From the NCBI GenBank assembly GCA_002918705.1, contig PQKR01000009.1, positions 119,717 through 183,716 on the forward strand: a stretch of 64,000 bases of DNA, written 5' to 3'. The stretch is from Escherichia sp. ESNIH1. Lineage in GTDB: Bacteria; Pseudomonadota; Gammaproteobacteria; Enterobacterales; Enterobacteriaceae. The number at the start of each line of letters is the position of its first letter. The first letter of the stretch is position 1. Below the pieces are notes generated by a model that had not been told where the DNA came from, did not search any database, and saw nothing but the letters and a program-made list of their open reading frames with translations. Of this stretch, positions 46,476-57,500 are shown piece after piece. Position numbers and translations under genes: made by a program.

Positions 46476-47444
46476 ATGCGAATCGGACACCACCAGCTCA
46501 GAAATCGCCTGATCGCAGCACCGATGGCAGGCATCACCGACAGGCCATTCAGGACGCTGTGCTACGAGATGGGAGCGGGTTTAACCGTATCCGAGATGAT
46601 GTCCTCTAACCCAGAGGTATGGGCGAGTGACAAATCACGTTTACGGATGGTGCACGTTGATGAGCCTGGGATCCGCACGGTGCAAATTGCCGGTAGCGTC
46701 CCTGAAGAGATGGCGGAAGCCGCGCGTATCAACGTGGAAAGCGGTGCCCAGATTATTGATATCAATATGGGTTGCCCGGCTAAAAAGGTGAATCGCAAGC
46801 TGGCAGGTTCCGCCCTGTTACAGCACCCCGATCTGGTGAAGTCGATCCTGACGGCGGTGGTGGCAGCAGTGGAGGTACCGGTTACGCTGAAGATTCGCAC
46901 CGGCTGGTCGCCGGAGCACCGTAACTGTGTAGAAATTGCCCAACTGGCTGAAGACTGTGGTATCCAGGCTCTGACCATTCATGGACGCACCCGCGCCTGT
47001 TTGTTCAACGGAGACGCGGAATACGACAGCATTCGGGCAGTTAAGCAGAAGGTTTCCATTCCGGTTATCGCGAATGGCGACATTACTGACCCGCTTAAAG
47101 CCAGAGCCGTGCTCGACTATACAGGGGCTGATGCTCTGATGATAGGTCGCGCGGCTCAGGGAAGACCCTGGATCTTTCGGGAAATCCAGCACTATCTGGA
47201 CTCTGGGGAGCTGCTGCCCCCCCTGCCTCTGGCAGAGGTTAAGCGCTTACTTTGCGCACACGTTCGGGAACTGCACGACTTTTACGGTCAAGCAAAAGGG
47301 TACCGAATTGCGCGTAAACACGTCTCCTGGTATCTCCAGGAGCACGCTCCAGATGACCAGTTTCGGCGCACATTCAACGCCATTGAGGATGCCAGCGAAC
47401 AGCTGGAGGCGTTGGAGGCATACTTCGAAAATTTTGCGTATTAG
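46476..47444 (+). CDS. dusB: tRNA-dihydrouridine synthase B
   Basis: 322-aa FMN enzyme that reduces uridine (U17 in E. coli tRNAs) to dihydrouridine with NADPH. The TIM barrel starts with [13 protein letters not shown]; Cys100 in [12 protein letters not shown] is the catalytic acid. The C-terminal helical tRNA-binding domain is complete. First gene of dusB-fis, with 21 bases to fis; poor translation of dusB compared with fis is known in E. coli. Confidence 0.97.
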   Translation: MRIGHHQLRNRLIAAPMAGITDRPFRTLCYEMGAGLTVSEMMSSNPEVWASDKSRLRMVHVDEPGIRTVQIAGSVPEEMAEAARINVESGAQIIDINMGCPAKKVNRKLAGSALLQHPDLVKSILTAVVAAVEVPVTLKIRTGWSPEHRNCVEIAQLAEDCGIQALTIHGRTRACLFNGDAEYDSIRAVKQKVSIPVIANGDITDPLKARAVLDYTGADALMIGRAAQGRPWIFREIQHYLDSGELLPPLPLAEVKRLLCAHVRELHDFYGQAKGYRIARKHVSWYLQEHAPDDQFRRTFNAIEDASEQLEALEAYFENFAY

Positions 47445-47465
47445 AAATAAAGAGCTGACAGAACT

Positions 47466-47762
47466 ATGTTCGAACAACGCGTAAATTCTGACGTACTGAC
47501 CGTTTCTACCGTTAACTCTCAGGACCAGGTAACTCAAAAACCCCTGCGTGATTCCGTGAAACAGGCACTGAAGAACTATTTTGCTCAACTGAACGGTCAG
47601 GATGTGAATGACCTGTATGAGCTGGTACTGGCTGAAGTTGAACAGCCCCTGTTGGACATGGTGATGCAATACACCCGCGGTAACCAGACCCGTGCTGCAC
47701 TGATGATGGGCATCAACCGTGGTACCCTGCGTAAGAAACTGAAAAAATACGGCATGAACTGA
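47466..47762 (+). CDS. fis: DNA-binding protein Fis
   Basis: 98-aa nucleoid protein that bends DNA, activates rRNA promoters and assists site-specific recombination. The N-terminal beta-hairpin arms and the C-terminal helix-turn-helix ([25 protein letters not shown]) match E. coli residue for residue as far as I can judge. Strong terminator 25 bases after the stop. Confidence 0.99.
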
Positions 47763-47786
47763 TACTAATCAGTTAAGTGTTTGTTT

Positions 47787-47823
47787 AAAAAGGCGCGAAC
47801 CGGCATGGGGAAGCGCCTTTTTT
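47787..47823 (+). terminator. Rho-independent terminator of dusB-fis
   Basis: Ten-base stem AAAAAGGCGC/GCGCCTTTTT with a 16-base loop and a T-run. Confidence 0.9.
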
Positions 47824-47989
47824 GTTACTGGCCTTTATCTGCACGAAATTGCATCTATTCCTCCTCAAAAACAGGGGCTTAAATCCCTTCCACCGCTCTG
47901 AATTGGGTGCTAATGTCACTGCCCTTTATGCCTACTGGCATGAATATATAACGATCAATAACCTTTATTGTGAATGAGTTGGTGGCATC

Positions 47990-50050
47990 ATGCAGGTTAG
48001 CCAATACGACCAGATCCTCGTTGCGATCTCTTTTATCGTTGCCATCATGGCAGCCTATACTGCGCTGAATATGGCAGGCCGGGTCTCGACCAATCCCGGC
48101 AAAGCTGGCGGGCTCTGGCTGGCGGGCGGCGGCCTTGCGCTGGGTATCGGCATCTGGGCCATGCATTTTATCGGGATGCTGGCGATGGCGCTGACCATGA
48201 GCATGAGCTACGATCCGTTGCTCACCGGTCTGTCGATGCTGATTGCCGTAGGCTCATCTCTGTTTGCTCTGTGGCTGGTCAGCACATCCCAGCTGCGCCT
48301 GCGGCGCCTGCTGCCGGGCTCGCTGGTGATGGGCTGCGGCATTGCCGGTATGCACTACACCGGCATGGCGGCGTTAGAGGTGTCACCGCCTATCGTGTGG
48401 GATATGCGCTGGGTGACGATCTCGCTGCTCATCGCCCTTGGGGCATCGCTGGCTGCGCTGTGGCTCACCTTCCGCCTGCGCCACGAGGCCGCGCAGGTGG
48501 CGCAAATGCGCGCGGGTGCGGCTATTTTAATGGGTATCGCGATTGCTGGTATGCACTATACCGGCATGATGGCAGCCCAGTTTCCGATGCAGCACTCGGT
48601 CATGCATCACGGCGTAGACGGTAACTGGCTGGCGCTTCTGGTTAGCGTCGTCGCGCTCTCGATTCTGGGTATTACCTTGCTGGTCTCTATGCTGGATGCC
48701 CGTCTGCAGGCGCGGACCTCGTTGCTGGCCTCCTCGCTGGCGGAAGCCAACCGCGAGCTGGCCCAGCTGGCGCTGCACGATCCCCTCACCCGCTTGCCTA
48801 ATCGCGTGCTGCTAGAGGACCGGCTCGACCAGGCGATTAATAAAGCCCGTCGTGAAGGCTCCTTTTTTGCTCTGATGTTTATGGATCTCGACGGGTTTAA
48901 AACCGTCAACGATGCTTACGGCCATGACGTTGGCGATCAGCTGCTGATCGCCGTGACCGAGCGTCTGCTCCAGCCGCTGAAGGGCCAGTATACGCTGGCG
49001 CGGATCGGCGGAGACGAGTTTGTCCTGCTAGCGGAGGTGAACGCCCCGGATGAGGCGGCCACGCTGGCGGATGCGCTGGTGCGCGCCATCGATCAGCCGT
49101 TTACCCTTGACCGCTACGATCTGGTGGTCACCTTAAGCGTCGGCATTGCTCTCTACCCTCACGATGGCAAGAACGAACGTGAGCTGATGTTTAACGCCGA
49201 TGCAGCGATGTACCACACCAAGCATATGGGGCGTAACGGCTACCACTTCTTCCAGCCTTCGATGAATACGCTGGCCCAGACCCAGCTCCTGCTGATGAGC
49301 GACCTGTGGCTGGCCCTGGAGCGCAACGAGCTACGCCTTTTTTACCAGCCCAAGTTTCAGGCACCCGCAGGGCCAATCGTCGGTTTTGAAGCGCTGCTGC
49401 GCTGGCAGCACGGCGTTCACGGTCTATTGACGCCGGACCGTTTTCTGCCGCTGGCGGAAAAAACGGGGCTGATTATTCCCATTGGCAACTGGGTAATTGA
49501 TGAGGCCTGCCGCCAGCTGAGCGAGTGGCGTCAACAGGGGTATACGCACTGGACGGTGGCCGTTAACCTCTCGACCCTGCAGTTTGAGCAGACGGGGCTG
49601 GTAGAGCATGTAATGGCGTGCCTGACGCGGCATCAGGTTCCACCCCAGAGCCTGATCCTGGAGGTGACCGAAACCACGGCCATGAGCAACCCGGATGAGA
49701 GCGTACGCGTATTGACCAGGCTCACCGATGCCGGGGTGAAGGCCTCGATTGACGATTTTGGTACCGGCTACTCTAGCCTGCTCTACCTGAAACGCCTGCC
49801 AGCCTGCGAGCTGAAGATTGACCGGGCGTTTGTTAGGGAGCTGAGCCGTGACGGCGACGATGCCACTATCGTCTCCGCCATCGTGGCGCTGGCCAAAACG
49901 CTGAACCTTAGGGTGGTGGCGGAAGGGGTAGAGACGCAAGCCCAGCAGGCGTTTCTCACCGAGCTGGGCTGTAATACGCTACAGGGTTATCTGCTGGGTA
50001 AACCCATCTCGGCCCAGGAGGCAACGCAGCTGGGAGCCGAGTCAAAGTAA
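47990..50050 (+). CDS. MHYT-GGDEF-EAL cyclic-di-GMP signalling protein
   Basis: 686-aa membrane protein that can in principle both make and degrade cyclic-di-GMP. The N-terminal MHYT domain (1-235, about seven helices) has MHF at 58-60 and MHYT at 121-124 and 188-191, proposed to bind copper and sense oxygen, CO or NO. GGDEF is intact at 340-344, but the RxxD inhibitory site five residues before it is replaced by KGQY. EAL is intact (467-469, with DDFGTGYSSL later). It stands alone between fis and the acrEF locus, where K-12 has yhdJ and yhdU. The ribosome site (GGTGG) is modest. Which activity dominates is unknown. Confidence 0.9.
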   Translation: MQVSQYDQILVAISFIVAIMAAYTALNMAGRVSTNPGKAGGLWLAGGGLALGIGIWAMHFIGMLAMALTMSMSYDPLLTGLSMLIAVGSSLFALWLVSTSQLRLRRLLPGSLVMGCGIAGMHYTGMAALEVSPPIVWDMRWVTISLLIALGASLAALWLTFRLRHEAAQVAQMRAGAAILMGIAIAGMHYTGMMAAQFPMQHSVMHHGVDGNWLALLVSVVALSILGITLLVSMLDARLQARTSLLASSLAEANRELAQLALHDPLTRLPNRVLLEDRLDQAINKARREGSFFALMFMDLDGFKTVNDAYGHDVGDQLLIAVTERLLQPLKGQYTLARIGGDEFVLLAEVNAPDEAATLADALVRAIDQPFTLDRYDLVVTLSVGIALYPHDGKNERELMFNADAAMYHTKHMGRNGYHFFQPSMNTLAQTQLLLMSDLWLALERNELRLFYQPKFQAPAGPIVGFEALLRWQHGVHGLLTPDRFLPLAEKTGLIIPIGNWVIDEACRQLSEWRQQGYTHWTVAVNLSTLQFEQTGLVEHVMACLTRHQVPPQSLILEVTETTAMSNPDESVRVLTRLTDAGVKASIDDFGTGYSSLLYLKRLPACELKIDRAFVRELSRDGDDATIVSAIVALAKTLNLRVVAEGVETQAQQAFLTELGCNTLQGYLLGKPISAQEATQLGAESK

Positions 50051-50057
50051 GCGTAAC

Positions 50058-50089
50058 GCCGGGTGGCGCTACGCTTACCCGGCCTACAA
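50058..50089. repeat. REP element overlapping the acrF stop codon
   Basis: A full REP palindrome (arms GCCGGGT and ACCCGGC, then CTAC) in the convergent gap between the GGDEF-EAL gene and acrF. The acrF TAG stop (50084-50086 on the plus strand reads CTA) lies inside its conserved CCTAC end. Confidence 0.85.
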
Positions 50090-53000
50090 CTCTTCCGAGA
50101 CTATTGCGCGAGATACCTTGGCTTTTTTCGTGAAGAACTGCCGTACCACCACAAAGAATACCGGGACGAAGAAGATCGCCAGCAGCGTCGCGGAGAGCAT
50201 GCCGCCCAGCACCCCGGTGCCCACCGCGTTTTGTGCGCCGCTGCCTGCGCCAGAGCTGATCACCAGCGGCATGACGCCGAGGATAAAGGCCAGCGAGGTC
50301 ATCAGGATCGGGCGCAGCCGCATGCGGACCGCCTCCAGCGTCGCCTCTACCAGCCCTTTGCCCTCTTTATCCATGAGATCCTTGGCAAACTCGACGATCA
50401 GAATGGCGTTCTTAGCCGAAAGGCCGATGGTGGTCAACAGACCGACCTGGAAGTAGACATCGTTATTCATTCCTCGCGTTAAGGCCGCCAGCAGCGCGCC
50501 GATAACGCCCAGCGGCACCACCAGCATAACCGAGAACGGAATCGACCAGCTCTCATACAGCGCTGCCAGGCAGAGGAAGACCACGATCAGCGAGATGGCA
50601 TACAGCGCCGGAGCCTGGTTGCCAGAGAGACGCTCCTGATAGGACATCCCCGTCCAGTCATAGCCGATGCCGGAAGGCAGGCCAGAAGCCAGTTTCTCCA
50701 TAAGCTGCATCGCATCGCCAGTACTCTTGCCCGGCGCAGCCTCGCCTAAAATCTCCATAGACGGCAGGCCGTTATAGCGTTCCAGACGCGGTGAACCATA
50801 GACCCAGTGTGAAGTGGTAAAGGCCGAGAACGGCGTCATCTCACCGTTGCTGCTGCGAACGTAGAGATTATTCACATCCGTTGGCAGCATGCGGTATTGC
50901 GCATCCGCCTGTACATAAACCTTTTTCACCCGCCCGTGATCGATAAAGTCGTTCACGTAGGTTCCGCCTAACGCGGTGGAGATGGTCTGGTTAATAGCCG
51001 AGAGGTCAATCCCCAGCGCCTGTGCCTTTTCGATATCCACCTCCAGCTTAAACTGCGGGGTATCCTCAAGGCCGTTTGGCCGCACGCGCACCACCTGGTC
51101 CGGGTGCTTCTGTACCTCAGCGAGTAGCATATTGCGCGCGTTGGTCAGGGCCTCATGTCCGAGGTTGGCCTGATCGATCAGCTCAAAGTCAAAGCCCGTC
51201 GCTGTGCCCAGCTCGATAATCGCGGGCAGGTTAAATGGAAAGACCAGACCGTCGCGGATTTGGCTGAAGGCGCGCGTGGCACGCTCCACGATGCCACCAA
51301 CGCTGTTCGCTTTACCGGGGCGCTGCTCCCACGGCTTAAGGCTGATAAAGGCCATCCCGGAGTTCTGCCCCTGACCACTGAAGCTGTAGCCGTTGACGGT
51401 CAGGACGGAGTCGACGTTCGCCTTCTCACTGTTAAGGTAATAATTAGTGACCTTATCCAACACCTTCTGCGTGCGCGCCTGGGTTGCCCCGGCAGGCAGC
51501 TGTACCATCGTCATAAAGACGCCCTGATCCTCATCGGGTAAAAACGAGGTGGGCAGGCGTAAAAACAGCACCGCCATTCCGGCGACAATCAGCACATAGA
51601 TCAACAGGTAGCGCCCTGTGCCGTTGATGATGCGGGCAACGCTTTCCGTGTAGTGATGCGTACTGCGATCGAACAGGCGGTTGAACCAGCCAAAAAAGCC
51701 CTTTTTCTCCCCGTGCGTATCAGGGTCGACGGGTTTTAACAGCGTTGCGCAGAGCGCTGGCGTGAGGATAAGCGCGACCAGCACCGAAAGCGCCATCGCC
51801 GAGACGATGGTAATGGAGAACTGACGATAGATCGCACCGGTAGAGCCGCCAAAGAAGGCCATCGGGATAAAGACTGCCGAGAGCACCATAGCAATCCCTA
51901 CCAACGCGCCCTGGATCTGCGACATGGATTTCTCCGTCGCCTCTTTCGGCGGCAGATGATCCTCGGCCATTACCCGCTCAACGTTCTCTACCACGACGAT
52001 GGCATCGTCCACCAGCAGGCCTATTGCCAGCACCATACCGAACATGGTCAGCGTGTTAATGGAGTAGCCAAACCCCGAGAGGATCGCAAAGGTCCCCAGC
52101 AGAACAACCGGTACGGCAATGGTGGGGATCAGCGTCGCGCGGATATTCTGCAGGAACAGGTACATCACCAGGAAGACCAGAATAATGGCCTCAAACAGCG
52201 TTTTTACCACCTCATGGATGGAGATCTTCACAAAGGGCGTGGTGTCGTAGGGGTAGACCACCTTCATGCCCTGGGGGAAGAACGGCTGGAGCTCGTTGAG
52301 CTTAGCTTTGATGGCGGTAGCGGTATCCAGCGCATTGGCCCCGGTTGCCAGCTTGATGCCGATCGCCGCCGCGTCCTGGCCGTTGATTTTCGTGACCGTG
52401 TTGTAGTTCTCTCCCCCCAGCTCAATGCGGGCTACGTCTTTCAGCCGCACCTGCGAACCATCGCTGTTGACCCGCAGCGTGATATTGCCAAACTCCTCCG
52501 GATCCTTCAGCCGGGTCTGGGCAATGATGGAGGCGTTAAGCTGCTGGTTAGGGATCGAGGGGGTTCCACCAAGCTGACCCGCGGCAATCTGATCGTTTTG
52601 CACCTTGATCTGATTAACCACGTCGATCGTCGTCAGGTTGTATTTGTTGAGCAGATCGGCATTCAACCAGATACGCATTGCGTACTGCGCCCCGAAGAGC
52701 TGTACGTCACCGACGCCGTTGGTACGACTAATAGGATCTTTAATGTTCGACGCGACGTAATCGGAAATATCATCCTGATTCAGGCTCTTGTTCTCAGAGG
52801 TAAAGCCCACCACCATCAAAAAGCTGCTGCTGGACTTCTCGACGCTGATCCCCTGCTGCTGAACCTCCTGCGGCAGCAGCGGCATCGCCAGCTGCAGCTT
52901 ATTCTGCACCTGAACCTGAGCAATGTCTGGATCCGTCCCGGATTTGAAGGTCAGCGTAACCGTGACGCCTCCCGCCGAGTCGCTGGTAGAGGACATATAC

Positions 53001-53227
53001 ATCAGATTATCGATACCGTTCATGTTCTGCTCAATAACCTGCGTTACGGTATCCTGCACCGTCTGGGCATCGGCCCCCGGGTAGGTAGCGCTAATAGCGA
53101 TCGCCGGCGGTGCAATGGTCGGGTATTGCGCTACGGGCAGCTGTAAGATTGCCAGCGCCCCGGCAATCATCAAAATAATTGCCAGCACCCAGGCAAAAAT
53201 CGGACGATCGATAAAAAACTTAGCCAT
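50084..53227 (-). CDS. acrF: RND multidrug efflux pump AcrF
   Basis: 1047-aa inner-membrane proton/drug antiporter of the AcrB family, about 12 helices and two large periplasmic loops. Proton-relay residues are present ([10 protein letters not shown] = Asp407/408; SAKNAIL = Lys940; RLRPILMT = Arg971, Thr978 in AcrB numbering). The segment [18 protein letters not shown] is AcrF-like. In the deep pocket, positions equal to AcrB Phe610 and Phe615 are Leu and Tyr ([10 protein letters not shown]). The C-terminus is 13 residues longer than in E. coli and ends in a REP. It follows acrE after 26 bases and should use AcrE with TolC. Confidence 0.93.
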   Translation of the reverse strand: MAKFFIDRPIFAWVLAIILMIAGALAILQLPVAQYPTIAPPAIAISATYPGADAQTVQDTVTQVIEQNMNGIDNLMYMSSTSDSAGGVTVTLTFKSGTDPDIAQVQVQNKLQLAMPLLPQEVQQQGISVEKSSSSFLMVVGFTSENKSLNQDDISDYVASNIKDPISRTNGVGDVQLFGAQYAMRIWLNADLLNKYNLTTIDVVNQIKVQNDQIAAGQLGGTPSIPNQQLNASIIAQTRLKDPEEFGNITLRVNSDGSQVRLKDVARIELGGENYNTVTKINGQDAAAIGIKLATGANALDTATAIKAKLNELQPFFPQGMKVVYPYDTTPFVKISIHEVVKTLFEAIILVFLVMYLFLQNIRATLIPTIAVPVVLLGTFAILSGFGYSINTLTMFGMVLAIGLLVDDAIVVVENVERVMAEDHLPPKEATEKSMSQIQGALVGIAMVLSAVFIPMAFFGGSTGAIYRQFSITIVSAMALSVLVALILTPALCATLLKPVDPDTHGEKKGFFGWFNRLFDRSTHHYTESVARIINGTGRYLLIYVLIVAGMAVLFLRLPTSFLPDEDQGVFMTMVQLPAGATQARTQKVLDKVTNYYLNSEKANVDSVLTVNGYSFSGQGQNSGMAFISLKPWEQRPGKANSVGGIVERATRAFSQIRDGLVFPFNLPAIIELGTATGFDFELIDQANLGHEALTNARNMLLAEVQKHPDQVVRVRPNGLEDTPQFKLEVDIEKAQALGIDLSAINQTISTALGGTYVNDFIDHGRVKKVYVQADAQYRMLPTDVNNLYVRSSNGEMTPFSAFTTSHWVYGSPRLERYNGLPSMEILGEAAPGKSTGDAMQLMEKLASGLPSGIGYDWTGMSYQERLSGNQAPALYAISLIVVFLCLAALYESWSIPFSVMLVVPLGVIGALLAALTRGMNNDVYFQVGLLTTIGLSAKNAILIVEFAKDLMDKEGKGLVEATLEAVRMRLRPILMTSLAFILGVMPLVISSGAGSGAQNAVGTGVLGGMLSATLLAIFFVPVFFVVVRQFFTKKAKVSRAIVSEEL

Positions 53228-53253
53228 CTTTTGCTCTCATTGGGATTATACGA

Positions 53254-54414
53254 TTAATGCGCGGCGGCAGTTTGATCTGCTGCGCTCGGGGCGATCGTCA
53301 CCGTTGCCCCAGGACGAACCCGCTGCAATCCACTGACGATGACCTTTTCGCCCTCTTTCAGACCGTCCGTAATGAGCCACTTATCGCCAATGGCCTGCGA
53401 GGCGACGACGTTGCGTGATTCAACCTGATTTTTAGCGTTTACCAGCAGCACGGTGGCATCGCCGCGGGCGTTACGGGTTACCCCCTGCTGCGGCACAAGA
53501 ATGGCGGTTGGCTGCACGCCCTCGTCGATCCGCGCCCGGACAAACATGCCCGGCAGCAGGCTATGATCTGGATTGGGGAAAACTGCCCGAATGGTAATGG
53601 AGCCGGTACTCTCATCCACGGTGACGTCTGAGAACTCCAGCGTGCCCTTCAGCGGATAGCGCTGACCGTTTTCGGTAATCAGCTCAACATCCGTTTTATT
53701 GCTGTTTTTTTGCAGGTTGCCCTGCTCCACGGCCTGCTTCAGGCGCATAAAGTCATTGCTCGACTGGGTGACGTCGACATAGACGGGATCCAGCTGCTGC
53801 ACGGTGGCCAGCGCGGTGCTTTGGCCGTTAGTCACCAGCGCGCCCTCGGTTACCGATGATTTACCGATCCGGCCGTTAATCGGCGAACGGACCTGGGTAT
53901 AGGCGAGGTTTATTCTTGCGGTTTCAACGGCGGCCTTCGCGGCCTGTACCGCGGCGTCAGCCTGCTGGGCGTCGGCAACAGCCGTGTCATACTCCTGCTG
54001 GCTGATATACTGCGTGCCGACAAGCGGCTGGTAGCGCTTAACGGTGAGGTGGGCAATCTTAGCCGCAGCCTGCGCCTTCGCCAGATCGCCCTGGGCGCTG
54101 GCATAGTCCGCCTGATAGGTCGCAGGATCGATCTGATAGAGCGACTGGCCTGCGGTAATATCCGCGCCCTCCACGAAATTACGGCGTAAAATAATGCCGC
54201 TCACCTGAGGCCGCACTTCAGCAATACGAAACGCTTCGGTTCTGCCGGGAAGTTCTGTGGTGACCGCCAGCGGTGCGGCTTTTACCTGATAAACACTGAC
54301 CTCTGGCGCAGCCGCTTTTTTCGCGCCGTCGCTATTATCATTACAGCCACTGAGTAGACCCGCCGAAATTAATACTAATGACGATAGGCGTAAACATTCA
54401 CCAAATTTATTCAT
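53254..54414 (-). CDS. acrE: RND periplasmic adaptor lipoprotein AcrE
   Basis: 386-aa membrane fusion protein. The lipobox ILISAGLLSGC gives a lipid anchor; lipoyl, helical-hairpin and beta-barrel domains follow (ELPGRTEAFRIAEVRPQVSGII at about 55). Details such as FMRLKQAVEQGNL match E. coli AcrE rather than AcrA. Its neighbours are two RND pump genes: one 26 bases downstream (acrF), the other ending 129 bases upstream. It is the only adaptor at the locus, so it may serve both pumps. Confidence 0.93.
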   Translation of the reverse strand: MNKFGECLRLSSLVLISAGLLSGCNDNSDGAKKAAAPEVSVYQVKAAPLAVTTELPGRTEAFRIAEVRPQVSGIILRRNFVEGADITAGQSLYQIDPATYQADYASAQGDLAKAQAAAKIAHLTVKRYQPLVGTQYISQQEYDTAVADAQQADAAVQAAKAAVETARINLAYTQVRSPINGRIGKSSVTEGALVTNGQSTALATVQQLDPVYVDVTQSSNDFMRLKQAVEQGNLQKNSNKTDVELITENGQRYPLKGTLEFSDVTVDESTGSITIRAVFPNPDHSLLPGMFVRARIDEGVQPTAILVPQQGVTRNARGDATVLLVNAKNQVESRNVVASQAIGDKWLITDGLKEGEKVIVSGLQRVRPGATVTIAPSAADQTAAAH

Positions 54415-54543
54415 TGCAGTTCCTCAAAAACACAACGCACGGCGTTAACCGCAAAAATCCACGATAAAAATAATTCACATCAATAAATGAAATTGTTTAA
54501 TCAGCCCGATGAATAATTAATGGCTCATCGAAAAGAGAAAGCG
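54415..54543. promoter_or_regulatory. Gap between the second pump gene and acrE
   Basis: 129 AT-rich bases. No terminator is visible after the upstream pump gene. Several TATA-like hexamers occur on the minus strand (for example TTTATC with TTCATT 17 bases upstream), so a separate acrEF promoter is possible but not certain. Confidence 0.35.
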
Positions 54544-57500
54544 TTATTGCTGCTGCGTAATAACGTGGCTCGATTTTGTTAAACGCCGACAGACTACGAC
54601 AAAAAAGACCGGCACAAAGAATATCGCCAGCAGCGTCGCCGCAATCATCCCACCCATTACCCCCGTGCCGACCGCATTTTGTGCGCCGCTGCCTGCGCCA
54701 GTACTTAATACCAGCGGCATTACGCCTAAAATAAAGGCAAGGGAGGTCATCAGAATGGGACGTAGACGCATTCTGACCGCTTCAAGGGTGGCCTCGATAA
54801 GGCTTTTGTGCTCTTTATCCATCAGGTCCTTAGCAAATTCGACGATCAGAATGGCGTTCTTTGCCGATAGCCCAATGGTGGTAAGCAGGCCTACCTGAAA
54901 ATAGACGTCGTTACTCAGGCCGCGCAGGCTCGCTGCCAGCAGCGCCCCCACGACGCCCAGCGGCACCACCAGCATGACCGAGAAGGGAATCGACCAGCTC
55001 TCATACAGCGCGGCGAGACAGAGGAACACCACCACCAGCGAAATGGCATACAGCGCCGGGGCCTGGTTACCTGAGAGTCGCTCCTGATAAGACATGCCGG
55101 TCCAGTCAAAGCCGACGCCAGCAGGCAGCTGCGATGCCAACGTCTCCATGAGCTTCATCGCTTCGCCGCTGCTTTTGCCCGGCGCCGCCTCGCCGAGGAT
55201 CTCCATCGACGGCAGGCCGTTATAGCGTTCCAGACGAGGTGACCCCTGGATCCAGCCTGCGCTGGAGAAGCTGGAGAACGGCACCATGCCACCGGCCTGG
55301 TTACGCACATACCAGGTGTTAATGTCATCCGGCATCATGCGGTAGGGCGCATCGGCCTGGGCATAGACTTTCTTCACGCGCCCGTTATCAATAAAGTCGT
55401 TAACGTAGGTGCTGCCCAGCGCGGTGGCAATCGTGCTGTTGATATCACTCAATGAGACGCCCAGCGCCTGCGCTTTCTCCTGATCGACCTTGAGCTTGAA
55501 CTGGGGCATATCCTCCAGGCCGTTGGGCCGCGTCCTGACCAGCATGTCCGGATGCTGTGCCGCCTGCATCAGCAGCTGGTTACGCGCGGCGGTCAACGCC
55601 GTATGGCCCAGCCCCGCCTGATCGATCAGCTCAAAGTCAAACCCCGTCGCGGTACCCAGCTCGGTAATGGCAGGCAGGTTGAAGGCGAAAACCATGCCAT
55701 CCTTGATGCGGCTGAAGGCTTGCGTAGCCCGGCCCACGATAGCGCCAACGCGATCCTCTTTCGCCTCGCGCTGTGCCCACGGCGTTAAGCGAACAAAGGC
55801 CAGGCCGTTGTTTTGACCTTTACCGTTCAGGCCAAAGCCGGTGACGGTAAAGACCGAGTCGACGTTGTTTTTCTCTTTTGTCAGATAGTAATCCGTTACC
55901 TGGCGCATGATCTTTTCCGTTCGCGCCTGGGTTGCCCCGGCAGGCAGCGTGACCATCGTCAGAAATACGCCCTGATCCTCTTCGGGTAAAAACGAGGTCG
56001 GCAGCCTTAGAAACAGCACTGCCATTCCGATCACGATGACGAGATAAACAACGATATACCGGCCCGTACAGTGGAGCAGCTTCTGCACGCTGCCGGTGTA
56101 GTGGCGGGTGCTCTGCTCAAACAGGTGATTGAAGCGGCTAAACAGCCGGTGGGTCTTATCGTGCTGCACCGGCTTAAGCAGCGTCGCGCATAGCGCGGGG
56201 GTAAGAATGAGGGCAACCAGCACCGAGAGCGCCATCGCCGAGACGATAGTAATAGAGAACTGTCGGTAGATGACCCCGGTCGATCCGCCAAAAAAGGCCA
56301 TTGGGATAAACACGGCAGAAAGCACCATCGCAATCCCCACCAGCGCGCCCTGGATTTGGCTCATCGACTTTTGCGTGGCCTCCTTTGGCGGCAGCCCTTC
56401 GTCAGTCATCACGCGCTCGACGTTTTCGACGACCACAATGGCATCGTCCACCAGCAGGCCGATGGCCAGCACCATGCCAAACATAGTGAGCGTATTGATG
56501 GAGTAGCCAAACGCCGCCAGCACGGCAAAGGTACCCAGCAGCACCACCGGTACGGCGATGGTGGGGATCAGCGTAGCGCGCAGGTTTTGCAGGAAGAGAT
56601 ACATCACCAAAAACACCAGCACGATCGCTTCAAACAGCGTTTTAAACACCTCCCGGATGGAGATGTTGATAAACGGCGTCGTGTCATAGCTGTAGACCAG
56701 CTTCAGGCCGTGCGGGAAATAGGGTTGCAGATGCGCCATCTGCTGTTTTACCGCGTCGGCAGTGGAGAGCGCATTCGCTCCTGTCGCCAGCTTAATACCC
56801 AGCCCCGCCGAGGGTTTTCCATTATAGCGGGCCACAACGTTGTAGTTCTCGCCGCCGCGTTCAATGCGGGCAACGTCGCGCAGCAATACGCGCGAACCAT
56901 CCGCCTGCACTTTTAGCGTAATGTTGCCAAACTCCTCCGGCGTTCGCAGGCGGGTCTGGGCGATAATCGAGGCGTTGAGCTGCTGCGTCGCTGGCGAGGG
57001 CGTTCCCCCCAGCTGCCCGGCGGCAATCTGGCTGTTCTGCGCTTTGATTTCGTTAACCACATCGAGGGTGGTGAGCTGATACTGATTGAGCTTATTGGGA
57101 TCGAGCCAGATGCGCATCGCATACTGCGCGCCAAACAGCTGTACGTCACCGACCCCCTCCGTACGGCTCACCGGATCCTTGATATTGGAGGAGATGTAGT
57201 CGGCAATGTCGTCCTGCGACATGCTGCCATCATCTGAAATAAAGCCCATGACCAACAGGAAGTTACTGCTTGATTTTTTAACGTTGATACCCTGCTGCTG
57301 TACTTCCTGGGGCAGTAGCGGCATGGCGAGCTGCAGCTTGTTCTGCACCTGAACCTGGGCGATATCGGGATCGGTCCCGGAGTTAAAGGTCAAGGTTACC
57401 GTGACGCCGCCCGAGGAGTCGCTGGTGGAGGACATGTACATCAGGTTATCGAGGCCATTCATGTTCTGTTCGATCACCTGGGTGACCGTGTCCTGCACGG

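Noticed and set aside
51956..53146. 396-codon frame opposite acrF
   Set aside because: The reverse strand is a highly conserved RND pump gene; this frame lacks any domain.
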